64,000 bases of DNA from positions 62,001 to 126,000 of the forward strand of contig CAWJGS010000007.1 in NCBI GenBank assembly GCA_963842575.1, given 5' to 3'. Below, piece after piece: positions 26,644 to 35,161 of the stretch. Origin of the DNA: JACDER01 sp963842575 (GTDB taxonomy: Bacteria > Actinomycetota > Thermoleophilia > Gaiellales > Gaiellaceae). The notes below the pieces were generated by a model. That model was not told the DNA's origin, made no database searches, and saw nothing but the letters and a program-made list of their open reading frames with translations. Both the position numbers and the translations under genes were made by a program. Position 1 is the stretch's first letter; each line of letters starts with the position of its first letter.

Positions 26644-27644
26644 GCCAGCTCGACGTGAATGCGCTGGAGGCCCTCCTTGAGGGGGCCGCCGGCGCGTCCC
26701 GCGCGCACGGCCAGGATCTCGGCCATCATCGAAAGCGCCGTCTCGGCCGGCGTCGCCGCGCCGATGTCGAGCCCGCAGGGGCCCGCGATCCGCTCGAGCT
26801 GTTCCTCGGGGACCCCGTCCTCGAGCAGCAGGTCGCGCCGCCGCGCCTGGTTGCGACGCGAGCCGAGCGCGCCGACGTAGAGCGCCTCGGTCTCGAGCGC
26901 GCCCTTCAGAGCGGGGAGGTCGAACTTGTCGTCGTGGGTGAGGACGACGACGGCGGTGTCGCTTCCGGGCCGCACTCGCGCGAGCGCCTCCTCGGGCCAC
27001 GCGACGATCAGCTCGTCGGCGCTCGGGACCCGCTCGGCCGTGGCGAACTTGCCGCGCGCGTCGGCGACGATCGTGTGCCAGCCGAGCCGCTTGGCCAGGC
27101 GGCAGAGCTCCTCGGCCGTGTCCACCGCGCCGATGACGAGCAGCCGCGGCGGTGGGCCGAACACGTCCGCGAAGATCCTGCCTTCCTCGGTCAGGTGGCT
27201 CCGGCCGCGCCGGAGAGCGTCTCCCTCGTCGGTCGAGAGCGTGCGCGTTCCCACTCCCTCGCCCTCGACGACGGTGAAGAGGACGGCGCGCTCGCCCCGC
27301 TCGAGCAATGCCCGGATGCGGCCGACAAGCGTGGGGTCCGCTTCCTCGACGAACACGTCGATCTCTCCTCCGCAGGGCAATCCGACCGAGAGCGCGAGCT
27401 CGTCGGAGATCCCGTAGGTGACGAGCTGCGGCGGCGCTCCGGCGAGCACCTGCTTCGCGTGCTCGTACACGTCGTTCTCGACGCATCCGCCCGACACCGA
27501 GCCGGCCATCTCGCCGCCGTCCGAGACCGCCAGCTTCGAGCCGACCGGGCGCGGAGCCGAGCGGCGTGTCGCGACGACGGTCGCGAGCGCGAATCGCTCG
27601 CCGCGCGCCTGCCAGCGCTCGGCGTCGGCCAGGATCTCTCTCAT
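26640..27644 (-). CDS. XdhC/CoxI-family protein
   Basis: The 334-aa product has the XdhC N-terminal domain (LATVVATRRSAPRPVGSKLA, SGGCVENDVYEHA, VGLPCGGEIDVFVE) and the C-terminal Rossmann domain (LLVIGAVDTAEELCRLAKRL, YVGALGSRRNQARRR, GLDIGAATPAETALSMMAEI). XdhC proteins insert sulfurated molybdenum cofactor into xanthine dehydrogenase/CO dehydrogenase-type enzymes. No molybdoenzyme is next to it here. It is 13 nt downstream of the sialidase-fold gene and converges on the oxidoreductase. Confidence 0.92.
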   Translation of the reverse strand: MREILADAERWQARGERFALATVVATRRSAPRPVGSKLAVSDGGEMAGSVSGGCVENDVYEHAKQVLAGAPPQLVTYGISDELALSVGLPCGGEIDVFVEEADPTLVGRIRALLERGERAVLFTVVEGEGVGTRTLSTDEGDALRRGRSHLTEEGRIFADVFGPPPRLLVIGAVDTAEELCRLAKRLGWHTIVADARGKFATAERVPSADELIVAWPEEALARVRPGSDTAVVVLTHDDKFDLPALKGALETEALYVGALGSRRNQARRRDLLLEDGVPEEQLERIAGPCGLDIGAATPAETALSMMAEILAVRAGRAGGPLKEGLQRIHVELA

Positions 27645-27657
27645 GGCGAAATCGTAG

Positions 27658-29136
27658 TCAGCCGATCCCGCGAACCGTCACGAATGTGGTCTCGCGCAAA
27701 CTCTTCCCCGCCGGCGGCGACGCGAGCACGAAGACCGGCATGGGCTTGCCGTTGACGAAGGACAGCGAGATGTAGTCGCCCAGCATCAGGCCGAGGGTCG
27801 TCCGGGCGATCCAGCTCGGCTTGATCGGACGACTGTCCAGCCGCTGCGCCTTCCCCCACGTCGCTCCACCGTCGTTCGAGCCGATGTACGCCGCGCCGAT
27901 GCTGCAGTTACACGCCCTCATGACGTAGTAGACAACCCCGATGTGTCCTGCGCGTGCCGGGTCCGCGCCGAGCCCCGGGGTGAAGTACGTGTGACCGCGC
28001 TCGGTGCCGCCCGTGGGCACCCGTCGCGGCTTCGTCCAGATCCGCCCGTCGGCGGAGGAGATGAAGACGACGTCGTCGCCGTTGCACGACCTTCGCCTCC
28101 CGCAGTCGTTCCACGCGGCGTATATGCGTCCGGCCGCGTCGGCCTCGACGGAAGGGAAAGGCGAGCTGCGGATGCGCGGGACGTCGAGGAAGTCCTGCGG
28201 GACGATGGTGATCGCGGACGTGAACGTCGTGCCGCCGTCGGTCGAGATGGTCTCGGCGAGAGTGGTTCGGCCGGAAAAGAGGTTGACGAGCGTGCCGTTC
28301 GGGAGAACGACCGGTTGCATCCCATTGAACGAGTCGTTCCCGAAGGCGGGCGACGGCACGGGCGCGCTCCACGTGAGCCCGCCGTCGCGAGACGTCTGCG
28401 TGACGAGCTCGCCGGTCCCGAAGTCGGCCCAGGTGAGGTAGCAGTTTCCGAAGTAGGGGCTGGCCTGCCAGTTGTCGCAGCCGATCCAGGGCTTGTCGAA
28501 GTCGAGGTCGTGATCCGACTCCCACGCGGTCACCGGCATGTCCCACCCCCGACCGTCCGCCGAGCGGCTGACCAGGAACGCATCCGCGGTCGGCGAGAAC
28601 GCGAGGCTGACGATCATCCACACGCCGTGCCTGGCGTCGTACGTGACGACGGGGTCGCTGGCCCGCGGATAGAAGCCCGGAGGGGCGCCGAACATCGTCA
28701 GGCCGGGGAGGAAGCCGGACTTCCACGTCAGCCCGGCATCGGTGGTCGTCGCCCAGCCGATGTTGGAGGCGCCGCCGTCAACGAAGCGCCCGCTCTGGAA
28801 CGTCGTCACCTCGGTGGAACCGAAGCCGAAGCTGTCGGGCTCGACCTGCGTCTGGTGCTGGCTGGACGCGTTTCGGTACGGGTCGCGCGAGACCTGCAGG
28901 CTGACCACCTCGCAGTCGGACGCGACCGTGTCCCCTGGGTCCGCGGTGACGATGTCCCGTCCGGCCCTGCAGCGGATCGTGTGCACGCCTCCGCCGGACG
29001 CCGTGATCCGGTCGGCCTTGTTCGTGCCGACGACTACGCCCCCGCGCGCCGGAGCGACGATGTCCTTCGCGGCCGCCGGGGACGCGGCGAGACCGGCCAG
29101 GAGGCACAACACCGCAGGGAGGCCGAGCCGGCGCAC
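27658..29136 (-). CDS. Secreted sialidase/BNR-fold protein
   Basis: The product of about 492 aa has a signal peptide (LGLPAVLCLLAGLAASPAAA), then a short Asp/Gly region (VVVGTNKADRITASGGG) resembling calcium-binding repeats, and then a six-bladed sialidase-type propeller with Asp boxes such as TTTDAGLTWKSG, SRDGGLTWSAPV, STDGGTTFTS, SSADGRIWTKP and SNDGGATWGKA. Catalytic residues of true sialidases are not evident. I chose the GTG at 29134-29136 because a TATCGT box lies 7 nt upstream; the GTG at 29143-29145 is an alternative. It is divergent from the liv operon. Confidence 0.84.
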   Translation of the reverse strand: MRRLGLPAVLCLLAGLAASPAAAKDIVAPARGGVVVGTNKADRITASGGGVHTIRCRAGRDIVTADPGDTVASDCEVVSLQVSRDPYRNASSQHQTQVEPDSFGFGSTEVTTFQSGRFVDGGASNIGWATTTDAGLTWKSGFLPGLTMFGAPPGFYPRASDPVVTYDARHGVWMIVSLAFSPTADAFLVSRSADGRGWDMPVTAWESDHDLDFDKPWIGCDNWQASPYFGNCYLTWADFGTGELVTQTSRDGGLTWSAPVPSPAFGNDSFNGMQPVVLPNGTLVNLFSGRTTLAETISTDGGTTFTSAITIVPQDFLDVPRIRSSPFPSVEADAAGRIYAAWNDCGRRRSCNGDDVVFISSADGRIWTKPRRVPTGGTERGHTYFTPGLGADPARAGHIGVVYYVMRACNCSIGAAYIGSNDGGATWGKAQRLDSRPIKPSWIARTTLGLMLGDYISLSFVNGKPMPVFVLASPPAGKSLRETTFVTVRGIG

Positions 29137-29143
29137 TCGCGCC

Positions 29144-29149
29144 ACGATA
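29144..29149 (-). promoter_or_regulatory. -10 box of the sialidase-fold gene
   Basis: TATCGT on the minus strand is followed 7 nt later by a GTG start, giving a leaderless mRNA. The alternative GTG at 29145 would lie inside the box, which argues for the later start. Confidence 0.42.
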
Positions 29150-29169
29150 CCCAGGCCGCGGAACCGATT

Positions 29170-29175
29170 TAAGGT
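29170..29175 (+). promoter_or_regulatory. -10 box of the liv operon
   Basis: TAAGGT lies exactly 6 nt before the livG GTG at 29182, again indicating a leaderless transcript. Confidence 0.5.
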
Positions 29176-29181
29176 TCGCGC

Positions 29182-29901
29182 GTGGCGCCCTTGCTCTCGG
29201 TTGAGCACGTCACCCGGCGCTTCGGCGGGATCGTCGCGCTCGACGACGTCTCGGTCGAGGCCGCACCCGGGGAGATCGTCGGCCTGATCGGCCCGAACGG
29301 CGCAGGCAAGACGACGCTGTTCAACGTGATCACCCGGCTGTACAAGCCGCAGTCTGGTGACCTCGTCTTCGACGGGCAGTCGCTCTTGCGGACGCCGACG
29401 TACCGCGTCGTGCACCGGGGCATCGCGCGCACGTTCCAGAACGTCGAGCTCTTCTCCACGATGACCGTCGCGGAGAACGTCCTCATGGGGACGCACAGCC
29501 GGCACGTCCTGCGCGGCGGCGGTCAGCAGGCGCGGGAGACCCTCGAATACGTGGGCCTGTCGCACCTGGCCGAGTCGCCGGCGAGCGACCTGCCCTACGG
29601 CCTGCAGAAGCGAGTCGAAATCGCGCGCGCGCTCGCGTCTCGCCCGCGGCTACTGCTGCTGGACGAGCCCGCGGGGGGGCTCAGCCACGAGGAGGTGGAG
29701 GAGCTCGCCGGTTTCATCCGCCGGATTCGGGACGACTTCGACCTCACCGTCCTTCTCGTCGAGCACCACATGAACCTCGTCATGGGGATCTCCGACCGCG
29801 TGTCCGTCCTCGATTTCGGCCAGCTGATCGCCTCGGGCACGCCTGCCGAGGTGCAGAACGACCCCGCCGTGATCGAGGCCTACCTGGGGCCGGGCCACTA
29901 G
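29182..29901 (+). CDS. livG: Branched-chain amino-acid ABC transporter ATP-binding protein LivG
   Basis: A 239-aa ATPase has Walker A GPNGAGKT (37-44), FQNVELFSTMTVAENVLMG, a LivG-type signature (DLPYGLQKRVEIARALA, where LSGGQ is replaced by PYGLQ) and Walker B RLLLLDEPAGGL. It would power import of leucine, isoleucine and valine or a similar amide/amino-acid substrate across the membrane. It is the first gene of livGFHMK and overlaps livF by one base. Confidence 0.94.
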   Translation: MAPLLSVEHVTRRFGGIVALDDVSVEAAPGEIVGLIGPNGAGKTTLFNVITRLYKPQSGDLVFDGQSLLRTPTYRVVHRGIARTFQNVELFSTMTVAENVLMGTHSRHVLRGGGQQARETLEYVGLSHLAESPASDLPYGLQKRVEIARALASRPRLLLLDEPAGGLSHEEVEELAGFIRRIRDDFDLTVLLVEHHMNLVMGISDRVSVLDFGQLIASGTPAEVQNDPAVIEAYLGPGH

Positions 29902-30611
29902 TGGCGGCGTTGCTCGAGCTCGACAACGTGGAGGCGCGCTACGGCGCGACGAAGGCGCTGCACGGCGTGTCGCTCGCGGTGGAGGACGGCTCGATCGTCG
30001 CCGTCCTCGGAGCGAACGGGGCCGGGAAGACGACGACGCTCCGCGCGGTTTCCGGCACCGTCCGGCGCAGCGGCGACATCGTCTTCGACGGCCGGCGCCT
30101 GGGCCGCCGCGGCCCCGAGGCGGTCGCACGGCTGGGGATCGCGCACGTGCCGGAAGGCCGCGGCACGTTCGCGGAGCTCTCCGTCAAGGAGAACCTCCGG
30201 CTCGGCGCGTACACACAGCGCACCGCGGAGTTCAAGGCGGACTACGCGCGCGTTCTGAACCTCTTTCCCTGGATGGCGCGGCGGGAGGGACAGCAGGCGG
30301 GGACGCTGAGCGGCGGCGAGCAGCAGATGCTCGCGCTCGGCCGCGCGCTGATGCAGCGCCCGCGGCTGCTGCTCCTGGACGAGCCCTCGCTCGGGCTCGC
30401 CCCGTCGGTCGTGGCCGAGATCTTCCGCATCGTGCGCGAGCTGAACGAGAAGGAGGGGCTGTCGGTGCTCGTGGTCGAGCAGAACGCGGCGATCGCGCTG
30501 GACGCGGCGGCGCGGGCATACGTGCTCGAGGTCGGGCGCGTCGTCGTGACCGGGACGAGCGAGGAGCTGCGGCGAGACGAGTCCGTCCGGCGGAGCTATC
30601 TGGGGTACTGA
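29901..30611 (+). CDS. livF: Branched-chain amino-acid ABC transporter ATP-binding protein LivF
   Basis: The 236-aa second ATPase has Walker A GANGAGKT (37-44), the signature TLSGGEQQMLALGRALM and Walker B LLLLDEPSLGLAPSVV, characteristic of LivF. It pairs with LivG in the heterodimeric motor. It overlaps the genes on both sides by single bases, so the five genes form one transcript. Confidence 0.94.
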   Translation: MAALLELDNVEARYGATKALHGVSLAVEDGSIVAVLGANGAGKTTTLRAVSGTVRRSGDIVFDGRRLGRRGPEAVARLGIAHVPEGRGTFAELSVKENLRLGAYTQRTAEFKADYARVLNLFPWMARREGQQAGTLSGGEQQMLALGRALMQRPRLLLLDEPSLGLAPSVVAEIFRIVRELNEKEGLSVLVVEQNAAIALDAAARAYVLEVGRVVVTGTSEELRRDESVRRSYLGY

Positions 30612-31492
30612 TGGCGAACTTCCTGCAACAGGTCGTCAGCGGCCTTGCCACCGGCGGGATCTACAGCAGCCTCGCGCTCGCCATCGTCCTCATCTACCGG
30701 GCGACGCGCGTGATCAACTTCGCCCAGGGGGAGATGGGGATGTTCGCCGCCTTCATCGCCCTCTGGCTGATCGACTCGGGCTGGCCCTACTGGGCCGCCT
30801 TCTTCGCGACGCTGGGGCTCGCGTTCCTCGGCGGCGTCGCCGTCGAGCGCGTGGTGATCAGGCCGGTGGAGCGCGCCCCGGTGGTGGCCATCGTGATCGT
30901 GACGGTCGGCCTGCTGATCGGGCTGAACGGTGCGGCGTTCTGGATCTGGGGCGGCGAGACGCGCGCCTTCCCCAGCGCCTTTTCGACACGCGCCATCAAC
31001 GTCGGGGGCGTCGCCTTCTCCATCCAGGACTTCGGCGTGATCGGGGTGTCGCTCGGGATGGTCGCGCTCCTGTATCTCTTCTTCCGCTTCACGAAGGTCG
31101 GGCTGGCCATGCGCGCCGCGGCCTTCAACCCGGAGGCGAGCCGGCTCGTCGGCGTGCGCGTCGGCTGGATGCTGGCTCTGGGATGGGGCTTCGCCTCGGT
31201 GCTGGGAGCGGTGTCCGCGATGATGGTGGCGCCGACCGTCTTCCTCGACCCGAACATGATGCGGCCGGTGCTGCTGTACGCCATCGCGGCCGCCATCCTC
31301 GGAGGACTGGACAGCCCGCTCGGCGCCGTCCTGGGCGGGCTGGTCCTCGGCGTCGGGCTGAACCTGGTCTCGACGTACGTGGACTTCGTCGGCGACGAGC
31401 TCAAGCTCCCGGTGGCGTTCGTCGTCATCCTGGCCGTCCTCCTGGTCAAGCCGACCGGCCTCTTCGGGCGCTCGACGGTGAGGCGCGTATGA
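30611..31492 (+). CDS. livH: Branched-chain amino-acid ABC transporter permease LivH
   Basis: A 293-aa permease has about eight membrane segments. It begins MANFLQQVVSGLATGGIYSS and has RATRVINFAQGEMGMFAAF, a conserved LivH segment, and MRAAAFNPEASRLVGVRVGW, the cytoplasmic coupling loop. It forms half of the membrane channel. Its TGA overlaps the livM ATG (ATGA, 31489-31492). Confidence 0.93.
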   Translation: MANFLQQVVSGLATGGIYSSLALAIVLIYRATRVINFAQGEMGMFAAFIALWLIDSGWPYWAAFFATLGLAFLGGVAVERVVIRPVERAPVVAIVIVTVGLLIGLNGAAFWIWGGETRAFPSAFSTRAINVGGVAFSIQDFGVIGVSLGMVALLYLFFRFTKVGLAMRAAAFNPEASRLVGVRVGWMLALGWGFASVLGAVSAMMVAPTVFLDPNMMRPVLLYAIAAAILGGLDSPLGAVLGGLVLGVGLNLVSTYVDFVGDELKLPVAFVVILAVLLVKPTGLFGRSTVRRV

Positions 31493-32505
31493 CGCAGCGC
31501 CGCGTGATCACGCTGTGCGTGCAGGCCGCCGCCTTCCTCGTCGGCGTCGCCTTCCTTGCGCTCCTGCCCCATTGGCTGAGCGACTTCCGCGCTTCCGAGG
31601 TCGCGTATGTCGGCATCTACTTCGTCGCCATCCTCGGGCTGAACATCCTCACCGGGTACACGGGCCAGATCTCGCTCGGCCACGGCGCCTTCATGGCGAT
31701 CGGCGGCTACACGACCGCCGTCATGGTCGGGCATCACAACGTGCGCGACGTGTGGACGATCCCGCTCGCCGGACTGGTCGCGGGCGGCGCAGGGCTCCTC
31801 TTCGGGCTGCCCGCGCTGCGGCTCTCGGGGATGTACCTCGCGCTCGCGACATTTGCCCTGGCGGTGGCGTTGCCCGCCGTCCTCAAGAAGTTCGACCACT
31901 TCACCGGCGGAACGGAGGGCATCCAGCTCTTCAGCCGGCCGGGCTTCACCGGAAAGGGCTACCAGAACGTGCACGTGCTGGGGCAGACGTTGACGTTCAA
32001 CAACTGGCTGTACTACCTGTGCTGGACGGTCGCCGCGATCCTCTTCGTCGTCGCCTGGGTGATCCTCGGCGGAAGGATGGGGCGCACGTTCCGCGCGATC
32101 CGCGACAGCGAGGTCGCCGCCAGCTCGTCCGGGGTGAACCTGCCGCTCTACAAGACGCTCGCGTTCGGCCTTTCCGCCTTCTACGCGGGCATCGCCGGAT
32201 CGCTCTTCGCGCTCGCCACCACCTTCGTCAACCCGGACACGTTCCCGGTCGTCCTCTCGCTCTACCTCGTGATCGGGGCCGTGATCTCCGGCCTGGGGTC
32301 GATCTGGGGGATCGCCGCCGGTGCGCTGTTCATCCAGTACGTCCCTGATCTGGCCTCGAACTACGTGTCGAAGGCGCCGGGCGCTCCCTCGGTTGCGTAC
32401 GCGATCGTGCTGATCGTCGTCGTCATCCTCCTTCCCTTCGGCCTCACCGGTCTCGTACGCAAAGCATCCAGACCCCTAACCGATCGCCTGTTCCGCGGGT
32501 CATAA
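31489..32505 (+). CDS. livM: Branched-chain amino-acid ABC transporter permease LivM
   Basis: A 338-aa permease starts at ATG 31489 and has about nine membrane segments. It shows NILTGYTGQISLGHGAFMAI, a LivM hallmark, and the coupling loop FRAIRDSEVAASSSGVNLPL. A longer frame from 31183 is an artefact inside livH. It forms the channel with LivH. Confidence 0.93.
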   Translation: MTQRRVITLCVQAAAFLVGVAFLALLPHWLSDFRASEVAYVGIYFVAILGLNILTGYTGQISLGHGAFMAIGGYTTAVMVGHHNVRDVWTIPLAGLVAGGAGLLFGLPALRLSGMYLALATFALAVALPAVLKKFDHFTGGTEGIQLFSRPGFTGKGYQNVHVLGQTLTFNNWLYYLCWTVAAILFVVAWVILGGRMGRTFRAIRDSEVAASSSGVNLPLYKTLAFGLSAFYAGIAGSLFALATTFVNPDTFPVVLSLYLVIGAVISGLGSIWGIAAGALFIQYVPDLASNYVSKAPGAPSVAYAIVLIVVVILLPFGLTGLVRKASRPLTDRLFRGS

Positions 32506-32517
32506 TTGTTCAGCACA

Positions 32518-33777
32518 GTGCGCCGCCGCCTCCTCGTCCCCTCTCTCTGCCTGCTTGCGCTCGGGCTTCCGCTCGGCGTGCAGGCGTCGTCGGCGGCCGA
32601 TCCGGGAGTGACGAGCACATCCATCCTGCTCGGGGGAACCGTGCCGCTCTCCGGTGAGGCCTCGTCCGGCGGGCTGACGGCGAAGGGAGCGGACGCGTTC
32701 TTCAAGTCCACGAACGCGCACAAGGGCGTTTTCAACCGCAAGATCAACTACGACTACAAGGACGACGCCTACGACCCGGCCAAGACGATCCAGGTCACGC
32801 GCCAGCTCGTCCAGCAGGAGCACGTGTTCGCGATCTTCAACCCGCTCGGCACGGCGCAGAACCTCGCGACACGCGCGTATCTGAACGCCGTCGGCGTCCC
32901 GCAGGTCTTCGTGGCGAGCGGCTACGGCGGCTGGGCGCGCGACGCGAAGCAGTACCCGATGACGATCGGCCTCATCCCGACCTACACCGGCGAGGGGATC
33001 GTCTACGGCCGCTACGTCAAGGCGAAGGTCAAGGGCGCGAAGATCGGAGTCGTCTACCAGGACGACGAGTACGGGCGCGAGCTGCTCTCGGGCCTGAAGA
33101 AGGGGCTCGGCTCGAAGCAGGGCCTGATCGTGAGCAGCAAGAGCTACGACCCGACGTCGACCGACGTCTCCAACCAGATCAACTCGCTCAAGGCCTCCGG
33201 CGCCAACGTCGTGATGATCTTCGCCTTCGGCAAGTTCGCCATCCAGTCGTTCGTCTACATCAAGAAGCTCGGCTGGAAGCCGAAGCAGATCTTCGTCAAC
33301 GCGGTCGCCGCCGCCACGAGCGTCATGCAGCTGGCCAGCACGAGCGGCCAGACCGAGGGCGCGATCTCGATCGCGTTCTTCAAGGATCCCGCCAACCCGT
33401 CCTTCGACAAGGACAAGGGCATGAAGCTCTACAAGACGATCATGTCCAAGTACGGCAACGGCGGAAAGCCGGGGCCGGCCTCGAAGTGCAAGGCGGGCGT
33501 CCCGCCGAACTGGTGCAGCGGCTACTACCTCGCGGGAATGGTGTCCGCCTCGGTGATGGTGGACGCGCTGAAGGGCGCGGGCAAGAACCTGTCCCGCAAG
33601 AGCCTGATGAAAGCCGTCCTCCACCTGAACATCAAGAACAACCCGTTCGTGCTGCCCGGGATCACGATCAAGACCTCGCCCACCGACCGCTGGCCGATCG
33701 AGCAGGCGCAGTTCCAGCGCTGGCACAAGGGGCGCTGGTACACGTTCGGCAAGCTCGTCACCGCGCCGCGGAAGTAG
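32518..33777 (+). CDS. livK: Branched-chain amino-acid ABC transporter substrate-binding protein
   Basis: A 419-aa periplasmic-type binding protein (Leu/Ile/Val-binding fold) has a signal peptide with a basic front (MRRRLLVPSLCLLALGLPLG) ending near ASSA. The mature part shows GVTSTSILLGGTVPLSGEAS, FAIFNPLGTAQNLATRAYLN and VGVVYQDDEYGRELL-like strands. There is no lipobox Cys, so it may be released or held by the transporter. Starts at TTG 32506, immediately after the livM stop, and GTG 32518 are both possible; the GTG gives the better signal peptide. The 3' end overlaps the convergent lipoprotein gene by 20 nt. Confidence 0.92.
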   Translation: MRRRLLVPSLCLLALGLPLGVQASSAADPGVTSTSILLGGTVPLSGEASSGGLTAKGADAFFKSTNAHKGVFNRKINYDYKDDAYDPAKTIQVTRQLVQQEHVFAIFNPLGTAQNLATRAYLNAVGVPQVFVASGYGGWARDAKQYPMTIGLIPTYTGEGIVYGRYVKAKVKGAKIGVVYQDDEYGRELLSGLKKGLGSKQGLIVSSKSYDPTSTDVSNQINSLKASGANVVMIFAFGKFAIQSFVYIKKLGWKPKQIFVNAVAAATSVMQLASTSGQTEGAISIAFFKDPANPSFDKDKGMKLYKTIMSKYGNGGKPGPASKCKAGVPPNWCSGYYLAGMVSASVMVDALKGAGKNLSRKSLMKAVLHLNIKNNPFVLPGITIKTSPTDRWPIEQAQFQRWHKGRWYTFGKLVTAPRK

Positions 33778-35109
33778 TCCAGGACGGCCAGTCGGGCAGC
33801 TGGAGCCGGTCGAGCTCGGCCTGCGCGCGGGCGAGCTGTTCCGGGGTCGGGTGCTCGCGGCCGAAGAGCGCCCAGATCTCCACGTCGTAGTCGCCGTAAC
33901 GGCCGCGGAAGGAGCGCGGATCGTTCTCGGCGCCGAGCCCCTCGAAGGACGCCTCGCGGAAGTCGCCGAGCCGGAACGGCGGTTCCACGGGCGGGCCGCC
34001 TTCGCTCCCGTGCTGGTCGAGCCTGACCGTCAGCACGATCCCGTCGGGAGGGAGCGCACCGAGCGTCGCGCTCGGCGGGAACTGGAGGCCCGAGTCGCGG
34101 TAGGGCACCGTGGAGGCCCACGACATCGTTTGCTGCCCGTCCGGCTGGATCTCGGCCGGGCCCGTCGAGCCCGTGTCCCATCCCTCCGCCGGCGCGAAGG
34201 CGGCGGGATCGACGGTGCCGGGGTAGAAGTCGCCCGGCTCGGCGCGGAGGCTCGCGAGGAAGGCGTTCACCCGCTCGAGTTCCGGTGCCGGACAGGTGAC
34301 TGGTCGGGCGAGCGGACCCACAGCTGGAACGCGCGCCCGGCAGCGAGAAAGCTGCGGCCCGTCTCGTAGCCCGTGCCGCCCTGCAGCCGGACGAACTCCG
34401 CGGGGCCGATCGTGAGCGGCATCCGTCCGGTGACGAAGCTCGCGGCGTCAGGAGCCGCGAACTCGGTGATCGTGAGGTCGATCGACTGGTCACCCGCGTG
34501 GATCGCACCGCGAGCGATCCCTCCTTCCCAGCCGCTCGGCACGGACGCGTGCAGGCCGAAGCCGCTGATCGGATCGCCGCTCGCGGCCGCGACGGGCGCG
34601 GGTGTGTACGCGGTCAGCGAGAGCGACGCCAGCATCTCGTTCAACTGCTCGAGGTAGCGCTGCGCCGGCGGATCGTCTCCGCCGGAGACCGCAGTGACGC
34701 GGAAGCGCTCATGGTCGCTGCTGACGTCGACTGCCGCCTGCCGCCGCAGGCCTCCCTCGAACGAGCTTGGCTCGAACTGCGAGGAGTCGAAGTGAAGCGG
34801 GAGCGACGTGCCGGCGCCGCCTGGTCCCAGGTCGCGGACGTTCAGGTACATGCCGTTGACGCCCATCGCTTCCTGCGCGATCTGACCCTCGTCGGTGTCA
34901 TTGGCCTCGACGGGGAAGCTCGCGGCATGCAGCACCGGGCGGCCGGAGGCGCCGATCAGGATGCGCCCCGTCCACCCGTCCGGTAGCTCGACGCTGACCC
35001 CGTCCGCGCTCAACGTCGAGCCGGACGCGCGCGACGGAACGGGTGCGTCCGCCGATCCTCCGCAGCCCGCGGCGACGAGCACGACCGGCACGATCCACGC
35101 GCGTCGCAT
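33758..35109 (-). CDS. Lipoprotein of unknown function, frameshifted in this sequence
   Basis: From ATG 35107-35109 the N-terminal half reads MRRAWIVPVVLVAAGCGGSA, with a clear lipobox (V-A-A-G-C). Two related beta-rich domains follow (VSVELPDGWTGRILIGASGR and GFGLHASVPSGWEGGIARGA), ending GRAFQLWVRS before a stop at 34267. The -1 frame from about 34312 continues ARPVTCPAPELERVNAFLAS with a C-terminal domain to 33758. The two pieces together make a natural 450-residue protein, and a single missing base near 34305-34315 restores it. I know no function; an extracytoplasmic lipoprotein is likely. Confidence 0.7.
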
Positions 35110-35149
35110 GCCCGTTCTACGCGCTTCACCGGCTGCGAGGTCCGTCCCG

Positions 35150-35155
35150 TAAGCT
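35150..35155 (+). promoter_or_regulatory. -10 box of fbiC
   Basis: TAAGCT lies 6 nt before the fbiC ATG at 35162, giving a leaderless transcript. Confidence 0.45.
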
Positions 35156-35161
35156 CCGGCG

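Noticed and set aside
26644..27755. Continuation of the oxidoreductase frame to 27755 as one very long protein
   Set aside because: After 26530 the frame is unnatural and lies antisense to xdhC; the true C-terminus is in the +1 frame ending at 26643.
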